This document shows, piece after piece, positions 1 through 7,852 of a DNA stretch of 64,000 nucleotides. Each line of letters begins with the position of its first letter. The first letter of the stretch is position 1. The notes beneath the pieces are model-generated. The model saw nothing but the letters and a program-made list of their open reading frames with translations. It ran no database searches and was not told the DNA's origin. The position numbers and the translations under genes are program-made. Origin of the DNA: an uncultured Candidatus Melainabacteria bacterium (GTDB lineage Bacteria > Cyanobacteriota > Vampirovibrionia > Gastranaerophilales > Gastranaerophilaceae); NCBI GenBank assembly GCA_947525005.1, contig CANNUY010000001.1, positions 248,001 through 312,000 on the forward strand. The letters run 5' to 3'.

Positions 1-1
1 T

Positions 2-820
2 GAAGACAAGGTGAAGCAATATGTAGTAATTCCAATGCATAACAACGCAAACGTAGTAGGTGTATTTGTTCTTGAAAGTTATTCAGAAAAACCTATAAAA
101 AAAGATTATGTTTCTGTAGTTGAAGCTATGTCAAAATTATTTGGTACATCAATTTCTTTACAAAGAACAATAAACACAGTTAATGAGTTGTTGGGACAAG
201 ATGATGCTGATATGACTGAATTACAACACATGAGAGCAGAATTAACAGCTTTGATTGGTGATTTAGGTGACAACCAAGAAAACTTTATCAAGACATTGGC
301 TAAAGTTGTTGATATTAAGGGTCAATATAGTGTTGCTCACTCACAAAATACAGCTGATTTAGCTCGTGAACTTGCTTCAGAATTGAAGTTGAACGAAAAA
401 ACAAAAGACCTTATTTATTACGCTGGTTTGTTGCAAAACATCGGTAAAATCACATTACCAGAAGAATTGTTTGCAAATAAAGGTAAATTATCTCAAGAGG
501 ATTGGGATAAACTTAAAAACTATGCAAATATTGGTGTAAATATCTTGATGAAGATTAACTTCTTGTCAGAAGTTGTACCATATATTTGTTATCATAAAGA
601 GCGTTATGACGGTTCAGGTGAGCCAGAAGGTTTAAAAAGAATGTCTATTCCTTTGGGTTCAAGAATTATCGCTGTAGCTGATGCTTATTCTGCGATGACT
701 TCTGATAGAGCACACAGAAAAGCTATGACAAAACAACAAGCATTGGCGGTTATTAATCAAGAATCAGGTATCAAATGGGATCCGATTGTAGTTGATGCGT
801 TGTATAAAGTGCTTGGCTAA
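2..820 (+). CDS. GAF / degenerate HD-GYP domain protein (5' partial)
   Basis: The reading frame is open to the left edge, so this is the C-terminal part of a longer protein and the Val codon at 11 is probably internal. The first ~65 residues look like the end of a GAF sensor fold (VVIPMHNNANVVGVFVLES). From about residue 95 an HD-GYP fold follows; active members hydrolyse cyclic di-GMP. The catalytic pair is altered: AGLLQNIGK stands where AGLLHDIGK is usual, HHERYDG is HKERYDG, and GYP is GEP, while ADAYSAMTSDR is intact. Loss of phosphodiesterase activity and a binding or scaffold role are inferred. The gene is followed by a strong hairpin, so it probably ends its transcription unit. Confidence 0.85.
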   Translation, partial: EDKVKQYVVIPMHNNANVVGVFVLESYSEKPIKKDYVSVVEAMSKLFGTSISLQRTINTVNELLGQDDADMTELQHMRAELTALIGDLGDNQENFIKTLAKVVDIKGQYSVAHSQNTADLARELASELKLNEKTKDLIYYAGLLQNIGKITLPEELFANKGKLSQEDWDKLKNYANIGVNILMKINFLSEVVPYICYHKERYDGSGEPEGLKRMSIPLGSRIIAVADAYSAMTSDRAHRKAMTKQQALAVINQESGIKWDPIVVDALYKVLG

Positions 821-844
821 GTTTGAAAATGATTTGATAATAAC

Positions 845-877
845 AAGGGCGGGTTCGACAAAGTCGAACCCGCCCTT
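845..877 (+). terminator. Perfect 15-bp stem hairpin after the HD-GYP gene
   Basis: Arms 845-859 and 863-877 are exact reverse complements (AAGGGCGGGTTCGAC) with an AAA loop. It lies 25 bases after the stop of the HD-GYP gene. The T-tract after it is imperfect (TGCAGTTTTT), so it may be a terminator, or a repeat that also serves as one. Its GC content is well above the surroundings. Confidence 0.55.
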
Positions 878-896
878 TGCAGTTTTTATGTACGCA

Positions 897-925
897 GGGA
901 TTCCGAAACGAGTTCGGAATGACTG
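897..925 (+). repeat. Short dispersed hairpin repeat, copy 1
   Basis: The unit GGGATTCCGAAACGAGTTC followed by GGAATGAC forms a hairpin (ATTCCGAA / TTCGGAAT). Related units occur at 13718-13753, 34321-34346 and, in reverse, 51027-51063, always between genes. Similar short repeats are known from many bacterial genomes. Confidence 0.7.
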
Positions 926-944
926 TTATTATTTAGTTTTAGTC

Positions 945-1077
945 ACCCTGAACTTGCGAATTTACGGACGGACGACACGAAGTTAGTCCGGATAGCGAAC
1001 AGATTGAACCGACTGTGACAACGTCACAAAAGGTGAAATTCTGTGAGCGTGGAGTAAATTCAAGACAGTTTCAGGGT
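945..1077. repeat. Composite inverted repeat with nested dyads
   Basis: The ends ACCCTGAAC (945-953) and GTTTCAGGGT (1068-1077) are inverted copies, and just inside them TTGCGAATTTAC faces GTAAATTCAA. Two smaller dyads lie within: CGGAC..GTCCG and TGTGACAACGTCACA. The block has no open frame of interest and higher GC than its flanks; it looks like a mobile or slippage-derived intergenic element. Confidence 0.6.
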
Positions 1078-1093
1078 CCTTATAAACATTTAC

Positions 1094-1119
1094 CTAAATT
1101 CTTGCTAGCAAGAATTTAG
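1094..1119. repeat. Perfect 26-base palindrome over the cupin stop codon
   Basis: The half-site CTAAATTCTTGCT is followed at once by its exact reverse complement, covering the final codons and stop of the cupin gene. It could fold in the mRNA as a transcription or 3'-end structure; no T-tract follows. Confidence 0.7.
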
Positions 1120-1402
1120 TATCTTTTACTGCCAAGACTTTGTGGTTGTCATCTTTTTTGAACATTAAAACGTCACCATCTTTTACTTCAAATTTTTCTG
1201 CTTCAAAATGGAACTCTGCTTTGCCCTCAAATACATATACAAAAGCATCTCTATCTGATACGTGCCAATCTAGTATTTCATCTTTTTTTAGTGCCACTGT
1301 CACAAGCAAAGCACCGTCATTTTCTAATAATATATTTTTTTCTAGCTTTTTACCATTTTCTAAGTCTACTAAATCTTTTAATTTTAAAACATTGTAAAAC
1401 AT
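1094..1402 (-). CDS. Small cupin-domain protein
   Basis: A 102-residue protein with the single-domain cupin pattern: DWHVSDRDAFVYVFEGKAEF followed by KDGDVLMFKKDDNHKVLAV, the two half-motifs of a beta-barrel that often binds a metal or small ligand. Metal-ligand conservation is only partial (one His in the first motif, one in the second). The ATG at 1402 is preceded by a good Shine-Dalgarno sequence (AAGGAGGAA on the minus strand). It diverges from the M16 peptidase gene. The last codons sit inside a perfect 26-base palindrome. Substrate unknown; small cupins of this type range from enzymes to regulators. Confidence 0.75.
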   Translation of the reverse strand: MFYNVLKLKDLVDLENGKKLEKNILLENDGALLVTVALKKDEILDWHVSDRDAFVYVFEGKAEFHFEAEKFEVKDGDVLMFKKDDNHKVLAVKDTKFLLARI

Positions 1403-1503
1403 AAGTTCCTCCTTTTTTTAAAATACTAATGAATTTTTATGAAAACAGAAATTCCCCAACTGAATATTTATCTGATTAACAGAATAACAAATGCTTGAAT
1501 TTG

Positions 1504-1512
1504 TGCTACAAT
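1504..1512 (+). promoter_or_regulatory. Extended -10 promoter for the M16 peptidase gene
   Basis: TGCTACAAT is an extended -10 (TGn plus TACAAT) without a clear -35. Predicted transcription start is near 1519, giving a leader of about 48 bases with a Shine-Dalgarno GAAAGGA before the ATG at 1567. Confidence 0.5.
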
Positions 1513-1566
1513 ATAAAAAATGATTTAAAAAGAGATTATAACCAATTCGCAGATGAAAGGAAGATT

Positions 1567-2895
1567 ATGAGCTTATCAAAGACAACCGTTAAATATCCGT
1601 TTTTATCAAAAGATGTTGAGATATATGAAAGAGAAAACGGGCATAAAATAGTTCTTGCACACAAAGAAGGTGGATTGGTAAATATTAGTACTTGGGTGCG
1701 CACAGGTTCAATAAATGAAAATGACAAAAATAATGGTATTTCACATTTTCTTGAACACTTGATGTTTAAGGGTACTCACAAACACCCTGCAGGTGAGTTT
1801 GATAGGGTTTTAGAAGCAAAAGGTGCGATTGTAAATGCGGCTACTTGGAAAGATTATACATATTATTATGTTACTTTACCAAAAGGTGAAAATGATGAAG
1901 ATTTTAATTTGGCATTAGAATTACATGCTGATATGATGATTGACCCAGTTTTACCTTATGATGAGATTGGCGCACCGTTTGATGTGAATGATAAAAATGT
2001 CGGTACAAAACGTGAACGTCACGTTGTAATTGAAGAAATTAGAATGAGAGAAGACCAACCTTGGACAAAGGTTTATAACGCTACAAACCACAATATGTAC
2101 ACTTCTCACCCATACAAAAGAGATGTTATTGGTACTCCTCAAATTATTTCACAAGTTAAACAAGAAGAAATAATGAATTATTATAAAACTTTCTATTGTC
2201 CTTCAAATATGACTACTATTGTGGTTGGGGATTTTGACCACGAAAAAGTTTTGGATAAACTAACTAAATTATTCGATTTTGGTGATAGAAAAAATATTGA
2301 AAAACAAGTTTATGAGATTGATAAACCTACAAAAGAAACAAAATATGTAGAAAATAAGGCTTGTTTAAATTCAGGTTTTTTGATGTTCGGATATTTGGGT
2401 GTTGTAGCAACTGATATTAAAAATTGTATTTTATTGGATATGATATCTTTGATATTAGGAGAGGGTGCAAGCTCAAGGCTTTATAGAAACCTTATTGAAA
2501 ATCAAAAAGAACGTATTTTTAATATGATTGATTCAGAACATTATATTTTTAGAGATGGTGGTAATTTCTTTGTTCAAGCGAATTTCAACCCTCAATATAA
2601 AGAACAAGCTATTGAACTTGTAAAAGCTGAAATTGAAAAAATTAAGACAACCGTTTCAGAAGACGAAATTAAAAAGGCTAAAAAGAAAATCAAATCAAGA
2701 TTTGCTTCAAACGCAGAAACAGTTTCTGAAATTGGTGAAAATATAGGTTATTATATGACTGTTTGTGATGATTTGGCACTTGTTTCAGACTATTTGCCTA
2801 TTTTAGAAAGTATAACTGTTGATGATGTTCAAAATGCCTCAAAAGAATATTTGAATATTAATAATGCAGTTATTTCGGTGCTTTTACCTGAATAA
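1567..2895 (+). CDS. M16 family zinc metallopeptidase
   Basis: A 442-residue insulinase/pitrilysin-type peptidase. The inverted zinc motif HFLEH is at residues 60-64 in the context GISHFLEHLMFKGT, and the third ligand is a Glu in VVIEEIRMRED around residue 156, some 15 residues further on than usual because of an inserted stretch (YDEIGAPFDVNDKNVG). The C-terminal half carries the second M16 fold with GEGASSRLYRNLIE. The ATG at 1567 has GAAAGGA upstream; an upstream in-frame TTG at 1495 overlaps the promoter and is less likely. No signal peptide is seen, so a cytoplasmic role in peptide turnover is most likely. Monocistronic by context. Confidence 0.92.
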   Translation: MSLSKTTVKYPFLSKDVEIYERENGHKIVLAHKEGGLVNISTWVRTGSINENDKNNGISHFLEHLMFKGTHKHPAGEFDRVLEAKGAIVNAATWKDYTYYYVTLPKGENDEDFNLALELHADMMIDPVLPYDEIGAPFDVNDKNVGTKRERHVVIEEIRMREDQPWTKVYNATNHNMYTSHPYKRDVIGTPQIISQVKQEEIMNYYKTFYCPSNMTTIVVGDFDHEKVLDKLTKLFDFGDRKNIEKQVYEIDKPTKETKYVENKACLNSGFLMFGYLGVVATDIKNCILLDMISLILGEGASSRLYRNLIENQKERIFNMIDSEHYIFRDGGNFFVQANFNPQYKEQAIELVKAEIEKIKTTVSEDEIKKAKKKIKSRFASNAETVSEIGENIGYYMTVCDDLALVSDYLPILESITVDDVQNASKEYLNINNAVISVLLPE

Positions 2896-3204
2896 AATTG
2901 CTTATATATCACTATTTGACCTAATTTTCTCAAAAAAAAGCCTTTCGCAAGGAAGGCTAAAACTAGAATTAGGAAGGGAATTAGGGTATATAGGTTAAAA
3001 TAAATTTAATATCATCGTGTTTACTTAATGTTGTTAAGAATCTTTTTATTTGCTCTCTTGTATATATAAAGTATATACTTTAAGTCCGATTTCAGCACTT
3101 ATATTTTTTGTTACAAATGTTTACAAAATAATCCTTTATAAACTAGCAAAAAAGTTTTTATCTAGGTATTAATACAGTACAACTAATAATGAAAGGCTTG
3201 TGTT
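2896..3204. other. Intergenic region, no gene
   Basis: No credible open frame. It holds a leftward terminator-like hairpin at 2932-2958 (separate entry), T-rich sequence with repeated TATATA motifs around 3060-3080, and presumably the promoter of the gene starting at 3205. A short leftward RNA ending at the hairpin is possible but unproven. Confidence 0.5.
2932..2958 (-). terminator. Leftward rho-independent terminator-like hairpin
   Basis: Read on the minus strand, AGCCTTC / GAAAGGCT forms a seven-pair stem followed by eight T. It points away from the neighbouring rightward genes, so either it ends an unannotated leftward transcript or it blocks antisense transcription into the peptidase gene. 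Confidence 0.6.
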
Positions 3205-3567
3205 ATGAATTTTTCAACTGTAAATTATGGAAACGTACATTTTAAAAGTATTCAACCTCAACAACAACCTCAACAGGCACAAGCTCAAAAACAACCTGTA
3301 ACGTCTAAGTTGGTTGATAAGATTGACAAAAATAATGAGGCTGTTATGAAATATCCACCTGCTGCAATAGGTTTAATAAATGGTTTTGCGTGGGCATTTA
3401 TTGGTATGGGATTTGATAAAATTTTCTCAAAAATAGCAGGTTCAAAATCTAGTGGCAAAACTTCATTAGTTGTTAATGGAATTATTGGTGCAGTTATGGG
3501 TACTTATGCATTTATTCAAGCTAAGAAAATGCAAAATAAAGCTAACGCAGTAGACAAAATGGCATAA
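3205..3567 (+). CDS. Small membrane protein with F-K-S motif, unknown function
   Basis: A 120-residue protein not recognised as a known family. The N-terminus has the short motif GNVHFKSI followed by a Gln-rich stretch (residues ~19-35), then two hydrophobic segments at about 52-72 (AAIGLINGFAWAFIGMGFD) and 86-106 (VNGIIGAVMGTYAFIQAKK), ending in a basic tail. The motif and Gln-rich style recur in the two long proteins at 15140-18658, suggesting a common lineage-specific targeting or interaction signal (inference). Start chosen at the ATG preceded by GAAAGG. It stands alone between two convergent or unrelated units. Confidence 0.7.
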   Translation: MNFSTVNYGNVHFKSIQPQQQPQQAQAQKQPVTSKLVDKIDKNNEAVMKYPPAAIGLINGFAWAFIGMGFDKIFSKIAGSKSSGKTSLVVNGIIGAVMGTYAFIQAKKMQNKANAVDKMA

Positions 3568-3629
3568 TTGCGAAATTAAGACAGTTTTGAAATCTTTGCA
3601 AAGTATGTTCTATTGGGTGAAGAAATGGC

Positions 3630-4700
3630 TTATTCTTTCTCAGAAAAGTCTGCCATAATTACTTTTTCAAGTTCGTTTAACAAATCTTTTTCAGGTATAC
3701 GAGATAGGATTATTTCACCTTTTTTAAATATATATCCTTCGCCTATTGCACCTGCAATACCGTAATCAGCACTTGAAGCTTCTCCAGGTCCATTTACTGG
3801 GCAACCCATAGTTGCAATAGTAATTGGTATATCAAGGTTTGCAAATTTTTCTTCAACCTGTTTTGCTAATGATATCAAGTCAATTTGTGTTCTTCCACAA
3901 GTTGGACAAGATATAAAATTAACTCCTCTTGAACGTAAATCTAGAGATTTTAAAATTTCCCAACCTGCATAAACTTCTTCAACAGGGTTTTCTGTTAGAG
4001 AAACTCTTATTGTATCGCCGATACCTTCTGCTAAAAGTGTACCAATACCAACAGAAGATTTTATAAGTCCACGTTTTAGTGTTCCTGCCTCAGTTACACC
4101 TACGTGAAGTGGATAATCAACTTTTTGAGCAATCAATCTATATGCTTCAAGTGTTGTTTGAACATCAGAAGATTTTAGTGAAATTTTGATATTATCATAA
4201 TTCATATCTTCCAAGATTCTGATATGTCCAAATGCACTTTCAACCATTTTTTCAGCAAGCGTTAAATCTGTGCGAGCTTTCAATTCTTTTTCTAAAGACC
4301 CTGCATTGATACCTATTCTAATAGGGATATTATTAGCTTTTGCAAGATTTACTACTTTTTCTGTGTGTTCACGCTTACCAATATTTCCAGGATTGATTCT
4401 TAGTGCGTGAATACCGTTTTCTATACAACGTATTGCCAATCTGTAATCAAAATGAATGTCAGCAACTAACGGTAAATTAGATTTTTTTACAATCTCTTTT
4501 ATAGATTCAGCAGCTTCTTTATTAAGCACGGCTAATCTAACAATATCACAACCTGCTTGTTCAAATTCTTTAATTTGGTTTAAGGTTGCTTTTACATCTC
4601 TTGTATCGGTGTTACACATTGTTTGCACAGAAATTGGTGCGTTTCCACCGATTTTTACATCACCTATAGATATTTGTTTTGAAATTCTTCTCTTAATCAT
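3630..4700 (-). CDS. ispG: 4-hydroxy-3-methylbut-2-enyl diphosphate synthase (IspG/GcpE)
   Basis: A 356-residue enzyme of the MEP isoprenoid pathway that converts methylerythritol cyclodiphosphate to HMBPP with an [4Fe-4S] cluster. The TIM-barrel N-terminus (SVQTMCNTDTRDV, ADIHFDYRLA, RINPGNIG) and the C-terminal cluster domain are present, with cysteines in ISCPTCGRTQ and TMGCPVNGPGE. It is the compact bacterial form without the large insert of plant enzymes. The ATG at 4700 is preferred over a TTG at 4718 because the family begins near IKRRISKQISIGDVKIGG and a -10 box covers the upstream bases. Monocistronic, divergent from the MotA-like gene. Confidence 0.96.
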   Translation of the reverse strand: MIKRRISKQISIGDVKIGGNAPISVQTMCNTDTRDVKATLNQIKEFEQAGCDIVRLAVLNKEAAESIKEIVKKSNLPLVADIHFDYRLAIRCIENGIHALRINPGNIGKREHTEKVVNLAKANNIPIRIGINAGSLEKELKARTDLTLAEKMVESAFGHIRILEDMNYDNIKISLKSSDVQTTLEAYRLIAQKVDYPLHVGVTEAGTLKRGLIKSSVGIGTLLAEGIGDTIRVSLTENPVEEVYAGWEILKSLDLRSRGVNFISCPTCGRTQIDLISLAKQVEEKFANLDIPITIATMGCPVNGPGEASSADYGIAGAIGEGYIFKKGEIILSRIPEKDLLNELEKVIMADFSEKE

Positions 4701-4709
4701 AATAGTTTT

Positions 4710-4737
4710 ATTATACAACTACAAAATATATTGACAA
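4710..4737 (-). promoter_or_regulatory. ispG promoter placing the start at the ATG
   Basis: On the minus strand TTGTCA (4737-4732), a 16-base spacer and TATAAT (4715-4710). The predicted start of transcription, near 4703, leaves only about three bases before the ATG at 4700, so the mRNA should be practically leaderless. Confidence 0.7.
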
Positions 4738-4742
4738 TAGTG

Positions 4743-4772
4743 TTGTATTCATAACCGTTTTTATGCTAAAAT
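4743..4772 (+). promoter_or_regulatory. Promoter of the MotA/ZorA-like gene
   Basis: TTGTAT, 18 bases, then TAAAAT preceded by TGC (extended -10). Transcription would start near 4779, giving a short leader with AAGGAATGAG before the ATG at 4806. It abuts the divergent ispG promoter. Confidence 0.55.
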
Positions 4773-4805
4773 GCTGGTAATAATTAAAAAAATAAGGAAT
4801 GAGCG

Positions 4806-5708
4806 ATGGAATTTTTAATGAAATTGATAAAAGACCCTCCTGTTATCATCATTGTAACAACTTTTTGGAGTGGTTTTGGATATATGTTGAAGCGTTATTT
4901 GGCGATTGCTAAAGACCTAAAAAAAGTGTGTGCAGATTTGGAAACTTTTGAAAAAAGTAATATGTCATACAGATATGAAGAATTTAAACAAATCTTGATG
5001 TCAAATCCTTGTACAGCAAGACCATTTGAACAATTTAAAGATGCGTTGTTGTTCTCAGATACAATCGCTTTTCAAGATAGTGAGGATTCAATTGAGTTTG
5101 AAAACGTATCAGACAGAGTTTCTGGTATTCAGTCAACGGTTGATATACCGTATTTCTTCAATGAAGAATCAATGATAACACCTCATTATAATAAAAACTT
5201 TTTGAATGCGTTTCCAGAGTTGCTTACAGGTTTTGGTCCGTTCTTTACCTTCTTGAAGATTGCAGAAGCGTTTGGTAAACTTGACTTTTCATCACCAGAA
5301 GCACTTACAAAAACCGTTGCTCACTTTGTTGGCGATATGCAGATTGCTGCAATCTGTTCTGTACTTGCTGTAGGTTCTTGTTTGACATTTACAATGGTAA
5401 ACAAATTGATGACTTCACTTATGTTAAGTACAGCTTGTGAAAAGGTTGTTGAGAAACTTGGCTCATTGTTTGGTATTACTACAACAGAAGCCTTCCTTGT
5501 TGACTTGTTAAAGACCTCAAAAATTCAAAACCATGATAATGGTACAATTTTGAAGTCTATCCCAAAAGCATTTTCAAACTCTATCCAAAAGGATTTGGCG
5601 AATGTTATTATGCCGTATCTTGATAGTTTGATATTTGGTGTAAACAACTTAAATGATACAATGGCTAAAAAATCAGATAATGGTGATGAACTTGGAGGTT
5701 TGTTCTAG
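4806..5708 (+). CDS. MotA/TolQ/ZorA-like inner-membrane motor protein
   Basis: A 300-residue membrane protein with an N-terminal hydrophobic segment (about 11-28, VIIIVTTFWSGFGYML) and two further segments (about 137-157, LLTGFGPFFTFLKIAEAFG, and about 180-203, AAICSVLAVGSCLTFTMVNK). This three-helix plan and the G-x-F/T-F-L pattern match proton-channel stators of the MotA/ExbB/ZorA group. It is followed without a gap by a MotB/ZorB-like gene, which is the main support. Compared with ZorA of Zorya systems it lacks the long coiled C-terminal tail. Substrate and partner are unknown; a cell-envelope or defence role are both possible. Shine-Dalgarno AAGGAATGAG precedes the ATG. Confidence 0.65.
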   Translation: MEFLMKLIKDPPVIIIVTTFWSGFGYMLKRYLAIAKDLKKVCADLETFEKSNMSYRYEEFKQILMSNPCTARPFEQFKDALLFSDTIAFQDSEDSIEFENVSDRVSGIQSTVDIPYFFNEESMITPHYNKNFLNAFPELLTGFGPFFTFLKIAEAFGKLDFSSPEALTKTVAHFVGDMQIAAICSVLAVGSCLTFTMVNKLMTSLMLSTACEKVVEKLGSLFGITTTEAFLVDLLKTSKIQNHDNGTILKSIPKAFSNSIQKDLANVIMPYLDSLIFGVNNLNDTMAKKSDNGDELGGLF

Positions 5709-6488
5709 GTGGGTGCTAAGGTAAGACAGAAACCACACGAAGAAGGTGGAAACATATTCTGGGTAACAATGTCCGATTTGTTTATCGGTATGTTCATGAT
5801 TTTTGCGACATTGTTTTTTGCATATTGTGCTAACACAGGTCAAGGTAATGGTGAAGCGGCAAAGGTTGTTTGCGAAACTGTTCAACAGATGGTTCAGGAT
5901 ATGAAAAACCTTAATATTAAGGCTGAACAAAAAGTAGAAAATACTGATATTAGTTCAGAAAAAGCAGAGGAAGTAAAAACTTCAGATGTTGAAATAGACC
6001 CATTTAGTGGTATGGCAAAAATTTCTGATATGGAGTTGTTTAAGTTAAATAGTGCTGAACTTACTCCAAAGGGTAGAGTATTTTTGGCGAAATTTTTGCC
6101 AGTGTATTTTGACAGCGTTATGAATGGCGAACTGAGACAGTATGTTACGTATATTGTTATTCAAGGTCATACGGATTCACAGTTATTTAGAGGTGCTTAT
6201 TCAAGACAAGAGCAATATATGAAGAACATGAATCTTTCAATGAATCGTGCGTACAATGTTGCTAACTATGTGTTTATTCTGTGTAGGAATAAACCTTATT
6301 ATAATGATTTGACAAAAATGCTTAGAGTAGAGGGTGCTAGTTTTAGTAAACCTATACTTGTAGACGGAAAAGAAGATTACAAAAGAAGTAGACGTGTAGA
6401 ACTAAGATTAGTGTTAAAACCTCAAAAGATGGAAGTTTTACAACAGTTCTTGCGCACAGGTAACGGGAGCAGTTATGAGAAACTTTGA
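5709..6488 (+). CDS. MotB/OmpA-like protein resembling ZorB
   Basis: A 259-residue protein with one transmembrane helix at about residues 19-37 (WVTMSDLFIGMFMIFATLFF) carrying the Asp expected for proton translocation, then a coiled linker and an OmpA-like peptidoglycan-binding domain from about residue 95 (GMAKISDMELFKLNSAELTP, IVIQGHTDSQ, RSRRVELRLVLK). This is the MotB/ZorB architecture. It starts at a GTG directly after the stop codon of the MotA-like gene, with GGAGG ten bases upstream inside that gene, so the two are translationally coupled and likely form one motor. No ZorC, ZorD or ZorE gene follows. Confidence 0.8.
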   Translation: MGAKVRQKPHEEGGNIFWVTMSDLFIGMFMIFATLFFAYCANTGQGNGEAAKVVCETVQQMVQDMKNLNIKAEQKVENTDISSEKAEEVKTSDVEIDPFSGMAKISDMELFKLNSAELTPKGRVFLAKFLPVYFDSVMNGELRQYVTYIVIQGHTDSQLFRGAYSRQEQYMKNMNLSMNRAYNVANYVFILCRNKPYYNDLTKMLRVEGASFSKPILVDGKEDYKRSRRVELRLVLKPQKMEVLQQFLRTGNGSSYEKL

Positions 6489-7842
6489 TGAAAACTTGGT
6501 TTTAGAAACAATCAATATGATAAAACTTTATAATCTTGATATTCGTACAGTTACAATGTCAATAAGTTTAAGAGATTGTATAGATAGAGATGTAGATGTT
6601 TTATGTAAAAGAATACACGACAAAATATATAAATATGCAAAAAACCTTGTAAAATATGCTGATGAAATAGCAAGTGATTACGCTATTCCTATCGTTAATA
6701 AACGTATTTCTGTTACACCTATTTCTATAATTGGTGAGGCTTGTGATGAATACGATTATGTAAAAATAGCAAAAACCCTTGATAATGTAGCAAAAGAAGT
6801 TGGGATTGATTTTATTGGTGGGTATTCAGCTTTAGTTGAAAAAGGTTGTACCAAAGGTGATTTAGCACTTATTGAATCTATTCCAGAAGCATTAGCGCAA
6901 ACAAGCAGATTGTGTTCATCTGTGAATGTTGGTAGCTCAAAAGCTGGTATTAATATGGATGCTGTATTGAAGGTTGCAGAGGTTATTAAAAAATCTGCTG
7001 AATTAACTAAAGACAATGACAGTTTAGGTTCAGCAAAATTTGTATGTTTCTGTAATTCAGTTAATGACAATCCATTTATGGCAGGTGCATATTGTGGATA
7101 TAGCGAACCTGAGTGTGCGTTGAATGTTGGTGTATCTGGTCCTGGTGTAGTTAAGGCTGCGATTGAAAATTTAGGTAAAGATGCTGATATGGGAACTTTA
7201 GCTAAAGTTATTAAGCAGACTGCTTATAAGATTACATCAACTGGTGAACTTGTTGGTAGACATTTGGCTGATAAGTTGGGCATTCCGTTTGGGGTAATTG
7301 ATTTGTCGCTAGCACCTACTCCTGCGATTGGTGATAGTGTTGCAGAAATTTTTCAGGCTATGGGTTTGGAACATGCTGGAGCACACGGTACAACGGCTGC
7401 TCTTGCTATGTTGAATGATGCAGTTAAAAAAGGTGGTATTATGGCAAGTTCTTATGTTGGTGGGCTGTCAGGTGCGTTTATCCCTGTATCAGAAGATGCT
7501 GGCATGATTGAGGCTACTACAAAAGGACATTTGACTTTTGATAAATTAGAGGCGATGACTTCTGTATGTTCTGTTGGGTTGGATATGATTGCAATACCTG
7601 GAGATACGCCTACAACAACTATTGCTGGCATGATTGCTGATGAGATGGCTATTGGTATGATTAACAAGAAAACTACTGCAGTTAGACTTATCCCTGCCGT
7701 TGGTAAAGGTGTTGGGGATAAAGTTGTGTTTGGTGGTTTGTTAGGTGAAGCACCTATTATGCCTGTTAATTCATTGTCATCAGCAGATTTTGTGAATAGA
7801 GCTGGTAGAATTCCTGCTCCGTTACATAGTTTGAATAATTAG
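6475..7842 (+). CDS. UPF0210 (DUF711, PFL-like) family protein
   Basis: A 455-residue protein of the conserved UPF0210 family: N-terminal LVLETINMIKLYNLDIRTVT, then IGGYSALVEKG and a C-terminal glycine-rich part with LAPTPAIGDSVAEI and IPGDTPTTTIAGMIADE. The family has a pyruvate formate-lyase-like fold but no established reaction that I can name. Length is normal. The ATG overlaps the end of the ZorB-like gene by 14 bases with GGGAG just ahead, so it is co-transcribed with the motor pair; rimO follows after 10 bases. Confidence 0.9.
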   Translation: MRNFDENLVLETINMIKLYNLDIRTVTMSISLRDCIDRDVDVLCKRIHDKIYKYAKNLVKYADEIASDYAIPIVNKRISVTPISIIGEACDEYDYVKIAKTLDNVAKEVGIDFIGGYSALVEKGCTKGDLALIESIPEALAQTSRLCSSVNVGSSKAGINMDAVLKVAEVIKKSAELTKDNDSLGSAKFVCFCNSVNDNPFMAGAYCGYSEPECALNVGVSGPGVVKAAIENLGKDADMGTLAKVIKQTAYKITSTGELVGRHLADKLGIPFGVIDLSLAPTPAIGDSVAEIFQAMGLEHAGAHGTTAALAMLNDAVKKGGIMASSYVGGLSGAFIPVSEDAGMIEATTKGHLTFDKLEAMTSVCSVGLDMIAIPGDTPTTTIAGMIADEMAIGMINKKTTAVRLIPAVGKGVGDKVVFGGLLGEAPIMPVNSLSSADFVNRAGRIPAPLHSLNN

Positions 7843-7852
7843 TGGTGGAAAT

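Noticed and set aside
792..986. Open frame across the hairpin region after the HD-GYP gene
   Set aside because: It reads straight through the GC-rich hairpin and dispersed repeats; the translated RVRNDCYY-type string is the usual result of translating such repeats.
1140..1397. Rightward frame opposite the cupin gene
   Set aside because: Mirror frame of a clear cupin gene, Ser/Phe-rich with no ribosome site.
4806..7842. Complete Zorya defence system
   Set aside because: Only ZorA/ZorB-like genes are present. The following genes are UPF0210 and rimO, with no helicase or nuclease effector.
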